The notes under the pieces were generated by a model. That model ran no database searches. It saw nothing but the letters and a program-made list of their open reading frames with translations, and was not told the origin of the DNA. DNA of 64,000 nt from Galdieria yellowstonensis. Taxonomy: Eukaryota; Rhodophyta; Bangiophyceae; Galdieriales; Galdieriaceae. A program made the position numbers and the translations under genes. The DNA lies in NCBI GenBank assembly GCA_026122205.1, contig JANCYU010000039.1, positions 124,001-188,000 of the forward strand, given 5' to 3'. This document shows, in pieces, positions 10,727-20,173 of the stretch; position 1 is the stretch's first letter, and the number at the start of each line of letters is the position of its first letter.

Positions 10727-11312
10727 AGAAGAACTCAAGTTTCCTTCTGCTGTCGTGAAGAGACTAATAAAGAGTAGCATAGAAAAATATATGCATCGTC
10801 AGATACCCATAGAAAAGGATGCCTTGCTTGCATTTTCTGCCTCTGCTACGGTGTGGATAACCTATTTGACAGCCATGTAAGTGTGAACGTGCTCGTTGTG
10901 TTTCCAGAAAATAATAGAGTGTATCCCCGACTTGGTGATAGAGCTACGGAAGTTATGAAAGAACGAAAACGTTCTACTCTTTCCGTGGAAGACTTGTTTA
11001 GTGCACTCAACGAAACAGACTTTGGAGACTTTGTGGAACCTTTGCAACAGTTTTTACAAGGTAAGAGAGCTTTTTTCCCACTAGGCACGCTATATTTTAG
11101 TTGTAGAGTATAAAGAGCAACAAACCAAGAAAAAGGAAGCTAAATGGGAACAAAAACAAGCGGAACTAGGGAACCATGTCGCAGCCCAAGGAACCAAGCC
11201 CCCTGGTGATGACGACCATGGGATGGAAGAAGAACCAGAAAGCGGCAATGTAGATGGAATGGAAACATACGATCAAAAGCAGCAAGCTTCCATAGAGTCG
11301 TTGCTTAACTAG
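10704..11312 (+). CDS. POLE3/Dpb4-like histone-fold protein
   Basis: Three exons (10704-10876, 10942-11060, 11107-11312) encode 165 residues. Residues around 12-95 form a histone fold of the CBF/NF-YB class: FPSAVVKRLIKSSIEKY, then KDALLAFSASATVWITYLTA, then KRSTLSVEDLFSALNETDF. This pattern matches DNA polymerase epsilon subunit 3 (Dpb4, CHRAC-17), which pairs with a POLE4-like partner in replication and in ISWI chromatin remodelling complexes. A charged, glutamine-rich acidic tail follows, as in animal POLE3. The first exon overlaps the 3' end of the ERMP1-like gene in another frame (23 bp), so its promoter must lie inside that gene. An alternative call would be another NF-YB-like subunit, but the tail favours POLE3. 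Confidence 0.8.
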
Positions 11313-11347
11313 TATATGCTCGCAAGTAAGCGGAATGGGCAATTTGA

Positions 11348-12201
11348 CTAGGAGAAACTAGATAAAAGTTGTCGAAGCTGCTTTCTTTTCTCAGTGAGTT
11401 GGTCGGATGGAAGGCTTTCATGCAGCGTTTGAAGAGGTGGAGGAGCGGAATATTGTACGTAGAGTTCCTTTGCAACGATAAGGAGAAACGGGAACGAACT
11501 AGTGCAAGTTAAAGACTTACCATGATTCTCATTACGTAAATACCGCAGTCATAGTTGTTGGTTTGAGTGGGAACTTTTTCCATGACATATTGAGATCCCG
11601 TCAAGTTGAATAGTTTTTCAAGTTTATCCGCAAATGCCTTGCCGTTTTTCGAAGGAGTCGACCTTTGTAGCGAGTCATATTCGATAAATAATTTTCTGTT
11701 TGGGATAAACACCAAAAGAGTCCTATTCCAAAGTTATTTTTGGCTTTCAGGACTAGATAGCAGTGAAACCCAACCAGTGAGAACCCGTCAAGGGAGACTC
11801 AGGACTATACAAAGCATCACTATCGTTCAATGGAAACAAGATATACTCGTAGCCAGTAATGTTCTTCAATGTTTCGACACATTCGTTCCAGTCTAACAAC
11901 GATGTTGAGATATGTGAGGATACCAAATATAAGGCAAGGGCGAACCATTACAGTATAACAACCAAAATACCAAAGACGGGTCCACACAAAACACAGTCTG
12001 TTTGTCCCTATTTTTTGCACTTTGCTCGTTCAAGTATTCTGCATAGAATGCAATGATTCTATCGTTTATCCAGTTGGGAGCGTCCAACAACTCCAAGTCT
12101 TGTTTGTAAAGCGTGATATTTCCACAAGTTGCTATCGGAGTATCCGTCTTTCCCATTCTGCTTCGGGGGTGTTGATCCCGTTCGTTGGACCACCACCGCA
12201 T
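11348..12201 (-). CDS. NEDD8-specific protease, SENP8/DEN1 type (C48)
   Basis: Four exons (12201-11952, 11892-11775, 11722-11521, 11467-11348) give 229 residues. The Ulp1-type cysteine-protease fold is clear: LLDAPNWINDRIIAFY near the start (substrate-groove Trp), catalytic His in GSHW, Asp in IEYDS, and Cys in NNYDCGIYV. Overall length and the LLD.P.W.ND opening match SENP8/NEDP1, which removes NEDD8 from cullins and processes its precursor, rather than the larger SUMO proteases. Intron 2 uses an unusual GTTGGG donor, chosen because it gives SHWTLLVFI across the junction; this is the weakest splice site. It is divergent from the RRP7 gene, with 35 bp between start codons. ATG at 12156 is an alternative start. 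Confidence 0.82.
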
Positions 12202-12236
12202 ACCCCGAATAGTAACAGCATTCGTTCTAGTGCAAG

Positions 12237-13028
12237 ATGAGACAGCAGAAAAAGAACAACAATACGACACCTGCCGTCACTCAGTTACGCGATCCACTTT
12301 CTACATCGCCATCGGAACCGGAAAGTCCTCCTTTATTGGAAGGCTTCCGTGCAGTTGAATTGCCTTTGAAGAAAAGAGACGACTTATACGTAGACGCTAT
12401 TCACTGGATTTATCTCAAGAAACTACGTCATAAACAAAGTGAGGACCTTGCAGGCTCGGAGACTAGTTTTCTATTTATAGCGAATTTACCTCCTTCGGTG
12501 ACGGAACAACAACTGAGGAGTGTTCTAGAACCGTTTGGAACGGTTACCACTATTGTTTATGGAAGACTACCTGAGACAGAGAATTATTCCAAGCATGCGT
12601 CGGTGTTTTTTGCAGATGAACATAGTATCGAGTTGATACTGAGATCTCCTTTAGATTTTTCGAGTTGTCTACTGGACGAGGATATGGAAGAAGATATTAT
12701 TACGAGCAAGTTGAAAGAGTATAAGAAGTGGCGGAGTAATCCTATCATGTTGTCGCAACGTGTAGATGAAGTCTTGTTTCGATATCGTCAAAAGTGTGAA
12801 GAAGAAGAAAAGGAATTGGAATATAGACAAACGGTTCCTGACGAGGATGGTTTCATATTGGTGGGTCCTTCAAAAAGAAAGAGAAACAACAGAGCTTTTC
12901 CTTTTCTTCGGAAGAGAGCTCCTTTGGAAGTTTCGGAGTCTTCATTGAAGCCAAAAGAAGGTTTTTATAAGATACTCAGTAGGAAGCAACAACGAAAGCT
13001 CGAAAGGGAACAACGAGAACAGACATAA
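12237..13028 (+). CDS. Ribosomal RNA-processing protein 7 (RRP7-like)
   Basis: A single-exon 263-residue protein. It shows the RRP7 layout: a short N-terminal segment with GFRAVELPL, an RNA-recognition-like domain (FLFIANLPPSVTEQQLRSVL followed by FGTVTTIVYG), an acidic linker, and the C-terminal RRP7 signature (DEDGFILVGPSKRKRN and GFYKILSRKQQRKLEREQ). In yeast and man RRP7 belongs to the UTP-C/CURI complex of the small-subunit processome and links ribosomal protein supply to 18S rRNA maturation in the nucleolus. The C-terminal tail is shorter than in yeast. It shares a very short divergent promoter with the NEDD8 protease gene. Confidence 0.85.
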   Translation: MRQQKKNNNTTPAVTQLRDPLSTSPSEPESPPLLEGFRAVELPLKKRDDLYVDAIHWIYLKKLRHKQSEDLAGSETSFLFIANLPPSVTEQQLRSVLEPFGTVTTIVYGRLPETENYSKHASVFFADEHSIELILRSPLDFSSCLLDEDMEEDIITSKLKEYKKWRSNPIMLSQRVDEVLFRYRQKCEEEEKELEYRQTVPDEDGFILVGPSKRKRNNRAFPFLRKRAPLEVSESSLKPKEGFYKILSRKQQRKLEREQREQT

Positions 13029-13088
13029 TTGCCAATAACTTCACATGATGGCGCCATTTTTCCCAATTGCATTTTTTCTTGGTGTGTC

Positions 13089-13614
13089 ATGGGAAGAAGA
13101 GGTGGCAGTGGTGCTGCTAGAAGAACTCCGCTAAGGTCAAAACCTCCCCTTTTTGCAAAAAGAGAAAGGGAAGAAGCAACAACGAAACAGTCTTCACGTC
13201 CTGCGTCTTCGCTGGCCAACGTGAAGAATAATCCTACGAGTGGAAACCAAAGAGAGAAGACCAACCAAACGACGACCCCTCCAACTCAGAAGCCTAGTAT
13301 GACCTCTTCTCTTTTTGGGGGAATGCTAGGAAGTATGCTCCCCATGTTTTTATTTATGAACTGGTTCAGGAGGAATCCCGAGGAAAGGGAACCAGACAAA
13401 GGTATTATCGTTGGTTGTTTTGTATAGGTTGTGATGTATTCACTAACCGTTATGCGCAGATGAGATAGCTCAGAAGAAGTGTCAGAGGCTTGCGTGCAAT
13501 ATTCAAGATTGTTTGGAAAAAAACGACTATCAGCAAAGTATGTGTGAAGAAGCTATTAGGAAATATAAGGCTTGTATGGAAGCGGCGAAAGGAAATTATG
13601 AAAACTTGGGATAA
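13089..13614 (+). CDS. Twin CX9C (CHCH) mitochondrial protein, CHCHD2/10-like
   Basis: Two exons (13089-13401 and 13460-13614) encode 155 residues. The N-terminal half is basic and low-complexity (MGRRGGSGAARRTPLRS), followed by a glycine/methionine hydrophobic patch (FGGMLGSMLPMFLFM). The second exon encodes a CHCH domain with two CX9C motifs: CQRLACNIQDC and CEEAIRKYKAC. This arrangement is that of CHCHD2/CHCHD10 (yeast Mix17), intermembrane-space proteins imported by the Mia40 disulfide relay and linked to respiratory-chain and cristae maintenance. The GGCGCC element at 13049-13054 is about 35 bp upstream of the ATG. An in-frame upstream extension to 13029 lacks an ATG. Subfamily assignment is inference; the CHCH domain is certain. 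Confidence 0.82.
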
Positions 13615-13663
13615 TTTTGTAAATAAAGTTGTAATTTTCCTTTCATTCCTTCTTTGGGCTTTT

Positions 13664-14767
13664 ATGCACTGGGACCAGTGTTTGTATCGCAAGCCAATGT
13701 TTGTTCTTTCTTGTCCAGCTTCTCGAGCTTTTGTTTGGAAACAGAGTCTCTATCGGCTATGGAAAACCTATCGTTGTGTGGCACCTTTTCACAACAGAAA
13801 ATATTTATCATTCACTACACGTTGTGAATTGGACAACATCGCGCTATTATACTCGGACAAGTTTCAACTCCACCGACCTCCGAATGGAAGAAAACATCCA
13901 GAGTGTCCAGAAAGAGTTGCCACTGCTATACAACACTTGCAAAACTCCCCTATTTTTTCCAAGTTACATATGTTACCTTTTGAACAATTGGATGACGCTT
14001 GGCTTACACAAAAGGTTTTAAGCGTTCATTCTTCTGGATATTTGGAAGATTTGGAGAGGTGGATCCGTCAGGGTGCCAGTATTCTAGATTCTGATACTTA
14101 TCTTTGTGAACATTCCTTGGAGGTAGGAAGATTGGCAGTGAAAGCCTGGATAACTGCAACGAAATATAGCTTTGAGTATTCAAAACCTAGCTTTGTACTT
14201 GCTCGTCCTCCTGGTCATCATGCCACGGCATATACTGGTATGGGTTTTTGTATATTTTCCAATCTTGCCATTGCAGCAAAGTATGCTATGGAAGAACTTG
14301 GTGTTACTCGTGTTGGTATTCTCGACTGGGACGTTCATCATGGAAATGGTACTGCTTCTTGTTTTCAAAAGGACCAACGCGTTCGTTTTGTTTCTTTGCA
14401 TCAGTTTCCATTTTATCCGATGACAGGAGCGCCTGAGGAGAGAGGTCCACTTGGAAATTTGTTGAATATTACTTTTCCTAGCGGTGCCAAAGGTTCGGAG
14501 TTTATACATCGATTATGTAATGAAGCAATTCCTTTCTTAACACAGCACCAACCTGAAATAGTGTTTGTTTCTGCTGGATACGATGCATTGAATGCCGATC
14601 CTTTGGGTGGATTGTGTCTTGAGACGGAAGACTATTACGAAATGACTCGAGCAGTTATGTCGAGTTTTGGTCATAAGAGAATCGTATTTGGTTTAGAAGG
14701 TGGCTATCATGTAGAAGAAACTGCAAAAGCCATTGAGAAGACATTGCAAGGTATTTTGGAAGGATAA
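13664..14767 (+). CDS. Histone-deacetylase-family protein, probably organelle-targeted
   Basis: Single exon, 367 residues from ATG 13664; ATG 13697 is an equally possible start. The first about 50 residues are basic and Ser/Arg-rich, like a transit peptide. The deacetylase domain shows the catalytic signatures RPPGHHA (tandem His), DWDVHHGNGT (zinc Asp and His), YDALNADPLGG (zinc Asp) and EGGYH (transition-state Tyr). These features match the class II-like HDACs that include bacterial acetylpolyamine/acetoin-utilisation deacetylases and plant HDA14, which acts in plastids and mitochondria. It is therefore probably a protein or polyamine deacetylase in an organelle rather than a chromatin enzyme, but this is inferred from the N-terminus. 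It starts only 49 bp after the CHCH gene. Confidence 0.85.
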   Translation: MHWDQCLYRKPMFVLSCPASRAFVWKQSLYRLWKTYRCVAPFHNRKYLSFTTRCELDNIALLYSDKFQLHRPPNGRKHPECPERVATAIQHLQNSPIFSKLHMLPFEQLDDAWLTQKVLSVHSSGYLEDLERWIRQGASILDSDTYLCEHSLEVGRLAVKAWITATKYSFEYSKPSFVLARPPGHHATAYTGMGFCIFSNLAIAAKYAMEELGVTRVGILDWDVHHGNGTASCFQKDQRVRFVSLHQFPFYPMTGAPEERGPLGNLLNITFPSGAKGSEFIHRLCNEAIPFLTQHQPEIVFVSAGYDALNADPLGGLCLETEDYYEMTRAVMSSFGHKRIVFGLEGGYHVEETAKAIEKTLQGILEG

Positions 14768-14912
14768 AATTATCTCTTTATCGATATATAAATACCACAA
14801 TATATATATATAGAAGAGAAGATATAATAGAGAAACACTTAAGCACCAACAACAATGGCGACAAATTGCCACGAAAAGGACAATTTTTCTTCTTGTGGAA
14901 AAAAGAAACGGG

Positions 14913-16601
14913 ATGAGGTTGGGCTTTGTTGCATCTTCTTCTGCGACTCTTGTTGAGTGTCGTATGAAGCAATACGAGTCGAAAAAGAACTGCAACGTGA
15001 TCAAAAGAAGAAGAATTCTATTTCATAACGGAAGAGTTGCTCTTGGCACATTGTTTTCACGGAACAAAGACGCTCTGTCTTTGCGTTGTTCCTCCACTCC
15101 AGACTCCGATACTTCTCGAGTTGCTGCACAAACTCAAGAATCCCATTCTTTTATATGGTCGTCCGCTGTTTCTGTGAAAACAGACTTGACAGAAGCACTC
15201 GCAGACGTTATTGCAAGAGCGATTGTAAGTATATATTCCAATCATCCCGTTGCTATGTTTTTAGTCTATTTGCATAATCTTCTTCTTCTAGTCCAAGTTT
15301 CCCAAAGAAAGAACCGTTGATGCTGCTATACTATTTGTTAGTTCTCGATATACTTCGAAGCGTTTGGGTATCCTGTCCAGAGGTGATTTGGAAGCTATGA
15401 TACCTCAGCTGCGTGGCATCATTCCAAGTTTACAAGTCATCGTGGGCTGTACTTCTAGTGGAGTGATTGGTCACGATGTAAGAGGAGAACCTGAGGAAGT
15501 GGAAGGTGCTCCAGCTGTTGGTATTTTGTTGGCGTCGCTTCCTCAGGTTCAACTCATTCCTTTTCTTATCCATGCGAATCAAATTCCTGACTTGGATAGT
15601 GGACCAGATCGTTGGTTGGAATTGATAAACCAAGGAAACCGTAGTGGTGTATCACCAGAAGAAGTAAAAGCTATGATTCTTTTATCTGAACCTCAGTTTT
15701 ATGAACGAGGTCATCTGCAAACCTTGCTACAAGGTCTCGACTTTGTGTATCCTCAATGTACCAAAATAGGCTCTGTTGCTTGTGGAAGAAGTGTCAATGA
15801 AAAGGTGCAGTTGATCTATTCTACTTTGGATATGGAAAATGTATGTATTCATGAACAACAATCGGTAGTGGGAATTGCTTTGGCAGGAAAGTTACGAATG
15901 GAAGCAGTAACTATTCCTAGTTATCGTCCAATAGGTCCCAGTCTTTTTATTCGTAAATGTGACAAACAATGTATTTACGAGTTGAGTCAATCTTCCAGCG
16001 TATTTGGTTCTGTTGAAAAGATGCTTCAACTTGTTTGGGATCGTCTTGATCCCAAAGACAAAGAGTTGGCTCGTGGAGGAGAAGGAGGGAATGTATACAT
16101 CGGTTTATATCAATCTTCCGACACTGATTCGGATTCTTGGAAGAATTATGTTATTCGAAAGATTGAAGAGCCATTGGATATGAATGGCTCATTGAGAACT
16201 TGTGAAACGGTTTATGTGGGACAACGAGTTGGGTTCTTTGTTCGTGATCGCGAATTTTCGTTGCAACAAGCAGCTCATTTATTCGAATCCTTTAAACGGA
16301 AGCAACTGACAAGTAATATCCAAGGTTCTGGTCCTTTTGCTAGTGCAGGTATTGGATTTTTATCTCATACCAAAGGAATGGAGTTTTACAAAGAACCGAA
16401 TTATGAGTCGACATTATTTCATTCCTTTATGAATGGTAAGTATATTATGGAAAGTACACAAAGTTGATGTATTCTCTAGTACCTTTGGTTGGAATGTTTG
16501 GTGGAAAGGAAATTGCACCAAATGACTTGGGAGATGAGACACTTGTACATGAATATACTTCGGTATTTGGAATAGTACAAGAAGGGACAATGGATAGTTA
16601 G
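14913..16601 (+). CDS. FIST-domain protein (FIST_N + FIST_C)
   Basis: Three exons (14913-15224, 15292-16435, 16480-16601) encode 525 residues. The first about 95 residues are basic/Ser-rich and may be a transit peptide. The FIST_N domain starts at AAILFVSSRYTSKRLGIL and includes VIVGCTSSGVIG, typical of this fold; the FIST_C domain follows and closes with PLVGMFGGKEIAP in the last exon. FIST domains are found in bacterial sensory proteins and, with an F-box, in human FBXO22; they are thought to bind small ligands such as amino acids. No F-box is seen here, so this is a stand-alone FIST protein as in plants and bacteria. Ligand and pathway are unknown. The third exon is supported by restored conserved sequence. 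Confidence 0.82.
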
Positions 16602-16680
16602 TTGTATGGGAAATATTTGCCAAGTAAAGTGACAAGTGATGGGAATGGCAAGAAATGTTGTCTACATACTCTTTCTCTCC

Positions 16681-16700
16681 TATATATATATATATATATA
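16681..16700. repeat. (TA)n microsatellite
   Basis: Twenty bases of alternating T and A in the 3' spacer between the convergent FIST and NUP42-like genes. Confidence 0.9.
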
Positions 16701-16732
16701 ATGTACTTGTGGATAGACACAAAATGCATCTT

Positions 16733-17803
16733 TTAAACCACTTCTTTACAAGGTGCCATTTCTGGTACATTTCCCAATTGAAATTGAACCGCACGAAATT
16801 GCTCCATATCTTGTAAACTATAATTGATTGCTTGTTCTGCATTGTTGCTTTCTTGTCCTCCTGTTGTTGTTGTTGTTGTTGTTATTGTCTTGTCTTCTAC
16901 ACGATTGGATAACGCATCTATATCCGATGGCTTCCATTCTAAATTAGAAGAATTGCTATTGGTTTCATCCGATGAAAACTTTCCTAAATTCTCATTGTGT
17001 CGAGGGAAATCCTGAAACACATTATTTGAATAACCGCTATTGGTCGTTGGGATAACTGAAAATACGGACATACCACCTTGACTGTTCCTATTGGAAACAA
17101 AAGAATTGCTTTGAAATGGATTTGGATTGCTCGATTGACCAAAAGGTGTCGTCGTTCCAAACGGACTCGATGGAGTATTGGGAATAACGTTGTCGGTCTT
17201 GGAATGCAATTTTGGTTGCCTATTTCTGTATTCTGCAGCAAGTGCTCTTTCTCTCTGCACAATCTCATTCAAACCAACTCCTTGCAAAGCAGCTGCATAT
17301 GCTTCTGCTCTCCATTCTTCGAATGAAATGTCGCCATCCACGGTGTTGGGTTGATACTCTAAACCATAACAAGAAAAAGGCCACGAAACTTCCTCCATTG
17401 GCTGCTGCTGGTTTGTCCAACGATTAGGTTCACTTGAATGAAAACGACTGTCTTGATAATTTGCTCTTCCTCTTCCCCGATGATAAGCAACTCTACCACG
17501 ACCTCGTGCATCGTCGTTGGACGAAGCGATATCCATAGCAACGTTGTTTCGCTGGTTACGATAAAAGCCATTCCCAGAAGACTTGAACGAACGAAAAGGA
17601 TCTTGACTCGTTGGTTTCCCACTGCGGTTTCCAAAACTATTGAAAACTGAAGAAGACTGTCCCGCTCCGGAATGAAAAGGATCCTTCCACTCTTTTTGAA
17701 AAGCACCAAAACTGTTGGAAGCAGCATTCTGCATAGGGTGTTCGTTCTTACAATTGCGACCAAATTTGCAGTTACCTCGAAGAAAGTATTTGCATACCAC
17801 CAT
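16733..17803 (-). CDS. CCCH zinc-finger FG nucleoporin, NUP42-like
   Basis: A 356-residue intronless protein from the ATG at 17803. Residues 3-22 form a single CCCH zinc finger (CKYFLRGNCKFGRNCKNEH), followed by Gly/Arg patches, scattered FG dipeptides (SFGAF, SPFG, PFGQ), a conserved central segment (EEWRAEAYAAALQG), a poly-Thr run and an acidic C-terminus. This order matches NUP42/hCG1/NLP1 (yeast Rip1), a cytoplasmic-face nucleoporin that recruits Gle1 for mRNA export. The poly-Thr run corresponds to a GTT/TTG trinucleotide tract near 16862-16880. A TTTTGGCGCC element abuts the start codon. It is divergent from the Obg gene with 51 bp between ATGs. A plant-type CCCH RNA-binding protein is the alternative. 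Confidence 0.75.
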   Translation of the reverse strand: MVVCKYFLRGNCKFGRNCKNEHPMQNAASNSFGAFQKEWKDPFHSGAGQSSSVFNSFGNRSGKPTSQDPFRSFKSSGNGFYRNQRNNVAMDIASSNDDARGRGRVAYHRGRGRANYQDSRFHSSEPNRWTNQQQPMEEVSWPFSCYGLEYQPNTVDGDISFEEWRAEAYAAALQGVGLNEIVQRERALAAEYRNRQPKLHSKTDNVIPNTPSSPFGTTTPFGQSSNPNPFQSNSFVSNRNSQGGMSVFSVIPTTNSGYSNNVFQDFPRHNENLGKFSSDETNSNSSNLEWKPSDIDALSNRVEDKTITTTTTTTGGQESNNAEQAINYSLQDMEQFRAVQFQLGNVPEMAPCKEVV

Positions 17804-17804
17804 G

Positions 17805-17814
17805 GCGCCAAAAC
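17805..17814 (-). promoter_or_regulatory. E2F-like element TTTTGGCGCC
   Basis: Lies directly before the ATG of the NUP42-like gene and 41 bp before the divergent Obg ATG. The core fits the E2F/DP consensus TTTSGCGC closely. Function is inference. Confidence 0.35.
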
Positions 17815-17854
17815 AAAACCCCGACAAGTTGCCCTAAGAACAAGTTGTGGGCAA

Positions 17855-19426
17855 ATGCATTTGTCGTTTTTGGCTAGTTATGGCGACTGCTCCTTGTCAG
17901 GACGGTGGCTTGGGGTTCCTAAAAGATATTGTTGTCGTTGTTTTCCTAGAATAGCACATAAGAAACGTTATGATGAAAATTCACTTATTACAAAGCGAAT
18001 TGCTATCACTTGTTGCAATGGACAAAGCGATATCCAGAAACCGAGACAATTTTCGTCCAGCAGCACGATCAAGACTGAAGAAAGAAACGCAAGTAACGAC
18101 ATAGAATGGAGATTTCTTGATCGTTGTAGAATATTCGTTAAAGGTGGTGACGGTGGTGACGGTTGTGTAGCGTTTCGAAGGGAAAAGTCCGTTCCAAGAG
18201 GAGGACCAGCAGGTGGAAACGGAGGTCGTGGAGGTCACGTCGTTCTTGTAGCAAGTAAAGGAGACAAGACATTGGCAAAATTTCGAAATGTCGTTCATTT
18301 TGAGGCTTCGCCAGGAAGGAATGGTTTGGGAAAGAACTGTCACGGAAAGAATGGGAAGAACTTGGAACTAGTCGTACCTATAGGTACGATTGTGAAGGAT
18401 GGGAAAACTGGGAATGTACTGGCAGATTTGAATGTGGCTAAAAGTAAAGTGCTTGTATGTAAAGGTGGACAAGGAGGTAGGGGAAATAGTGCGTTCAAAA
18501 CGGAGAAGAATAAGGCGCCATTTCTTGCGGAGAAAGGAGCGAAAGGAGAAAGTCGGGTCATTGAACTAGAGCTAAAGTTGGTGGCAGATGTAGGTTTTAT
18601 TGGTGTTCCTAATGCTGGCAAGTCCACGTTGTTAGCTTGTTGTACTAATGCGAAACCAAAGATAGCAGATTATCCTTTTACTACGGTCGTTCCTAACCTT
18701 GGAGTGGTTGAACAAGGTGACCCTTTTGTTATCGCTGATATTCCGGGACTTTTAGAAGGTGCACATAAAGGTGTTGGTTTAGGTGTTGGATTCTTGAGGC
18801 ATGTGGAACGCTGTCGGTTACTTATTCACATCATCAATGGAGAGTCGCAGGATCCATTAGGAGATTATGATGCTATTCGACAAGAACTTGTTTTATTTAA
18901 TCCAGCCCTTGTTGACAAGCCGGAAGTCATTGTTCTGAATAAGATAGATCTTCCACATGTTGCGAGTCAAGTTGTACAACTAGAGACAAAGTTGAAAGAG
19001 CGATGTGGTCATTGTCGAGTGATGTCTATTAGTGCAGTGACTGGAGAAAATGTTCAACAGTTATTGCACAAAACTGCTCTTTTGTTGAATAGTTTGGAAA
19101 GTAATTTAGGAAGTGTGGAACGCGACACCATAGTCACCAGACCAGAAGAAGAGGAACCTATAAGAGTAGAGAGACTAGGTTGGAAACAGTGGCGTGTATA
19201 TGGAACAAGAATTCAACTTGCAGCGGAAATGACCAACTGGAAATATTACGAAGCGGTCGAACGTTTTCAACGTATTTTAGATGCAACCGGCACAACGAGT
19301 GCTTTAGAACAAGCAGGTGCTGTGAGTGGTGATCGCGTTTGGATAGGAGAGGAAATATATTTCAATTATTATCCACGTGAAAACATTTATTATAGCATGG
19401 CGGTAGCAGATGGTCATATAGATTGA
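17855..19426 (+). CDS. Obg/CgtA GTPase, organelle-targeted
   Basis: Single exon, 523 residues from ATG 17855. An in-frame ATG at 17672 exists but would lie inside the divergent gene. The first about 85 residues are Arg/Ser/Cys-rich and end in RQFSSSS, a typical presequence tail. Next comes the glycine-rich Obg fold (KGGDGGDGCVAFRREK, PAGGNGGRGGHV), the G domain with G1 GVPNAGKST, G3 DIPGLLEGA, G4 NKIDL and G5 SAVTG, and an OCT domain (RLGWKQWRVYG to WIGEEIYF). Obg proteins are late assembly factors of the bacterial-type 50S subunit and bind (p)ppGpp. It therefore probably works in plastid or mitochondrial ribosome assembly; the presequence does not settle which. Confidence 0.9.
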   Translation: MHLSFLASYGDCSLSGRWLGVPKRYCCRCFPRIAHKKRYDENSLITKRIAITCCNGQSDIQKPRQFSSSSTIKTEERNASNDIEWRFLDRCRIFVKGGDGGDGCVAFRREKSVPRGGPAGGNGGRGGHVVLVASKGDKTLAKFRNVVHFEASPGRNGLGKNCHGKNGKNLELVVPIGTIVKDGKTGNVLADLNVAKSKVLVCKGGQGGRGNSAFKTEKNKAPFLAEKGAKGESRVIELELKLVADVGFIGVPNAGKSTLLACCTNAKPKIADYPFTTVVPNLGVVEQGDPFVIADIPGLLEGAHKGVGLGVGFLRHVERCRLLIHIINGESQDPLGDYDAIRQELVLFNPALVDKPEVIVLNKIDLPHVASQVVQLETKLKERCGHCRVMSISAVTGENVQQLLHKTALLLNSLESNLGSVERDTIVTRPEEEEPIRVERLGWKQWRVYGTRIQLAAEMTNWKYYEAVERFQRILDATGTTSALEQAGAVSGDRVWIGEEIYFNYYPRENIYYSMAVADGHID

Positions 19427-19512
19427 ATATTGGATATTTTTCAGTCTTCTTTTTTGTATAAAGTTGATCTCCAGGCCAACAGAGTTTTTCTCATTGGTTG
19501 GTGAGGGAGGAA

Positions 19513-20119
19513 ATGCCGTCTCAGGAATGGGAGTTGAAGAACAATACACCACAAGATAGTGAACAAGAGCTGTTATTGGAAAACTTCAAAGCAGCAGCCA
19601 ATTGTTTGACAAGCTTGTACAGAAACTCACTCAACGTGGAAAAAAGGGCAAGAAACATGGGTATTCAATACACTTTGGAAAGCGTGCTCTCTTGGGTAAC
19701 GTTTGCTTTGGAGAAAGGTGAACGAGTACTCATTGTTGTATTTCTAGGTAGGAGAACAAGCTTCTACTGGGAAACAAAGTGTTTCATTAGAAGAAATTGT
19801 CAGTTTCTGTTATCAACTGAGTGACCAGTTGGGTGCTGAACAAGTGCATAACGCGAGGTTCCGTTTGGGGGAAAGAAGGTCGGATGTCCACACCGCACAG
19901 CACGCCAACGTCCACACCGCACCGCCAGTCTTTTCAGATAAAAACGGTGCAGAAGTGGAACAAGCCAACGTTGCTTTCTCTTCTTGTTGGTTTGGAGCTG
20001 AAAGGAAACGTTCGAGAAAAAGCTATGAAGCCGAGTTTACGTCCGAAAATTTGGGACCCGTTTGGTCGGATTGGAATAATAAGGACCCAGACGGAGACAG
20101 CAAGTTCCATCACCCTTGA
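19513..20119 (+). CDS. HAPSTR1/UPF0472 (C16orf72-like) protein
   Basis: Two exons (19513-19695, 19748-20119) encode 184 residues; the 52-bp intron is in phase 0. The region LLENFKAAANCLTSLYRNS, then MGIQYTLESVLSW, then SVSLEEIVSFC matches the conserved core of HAPSTR1, a HUWE1-associated stress-response protein of animals with fungal relatives. The C-terminal half is polar, ends with a basic RKRSRKSYEAEF motif, and contains a small tandem repeat (two VHTA units from a repeated GTCCACACCGCA at about 19889-19920). It is convergent with the kinesin gene, 54 bp apart. Assignment rests on the core helices only. An earlier possible splice in another frame was discarded because it breaks this core. 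Confidence 0.7.
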
Positions 20120-20173
20120 TGAAGACTTGCACGACGGAATGGATTATCGTCCTTTCACTTCGACCAACTTGGT

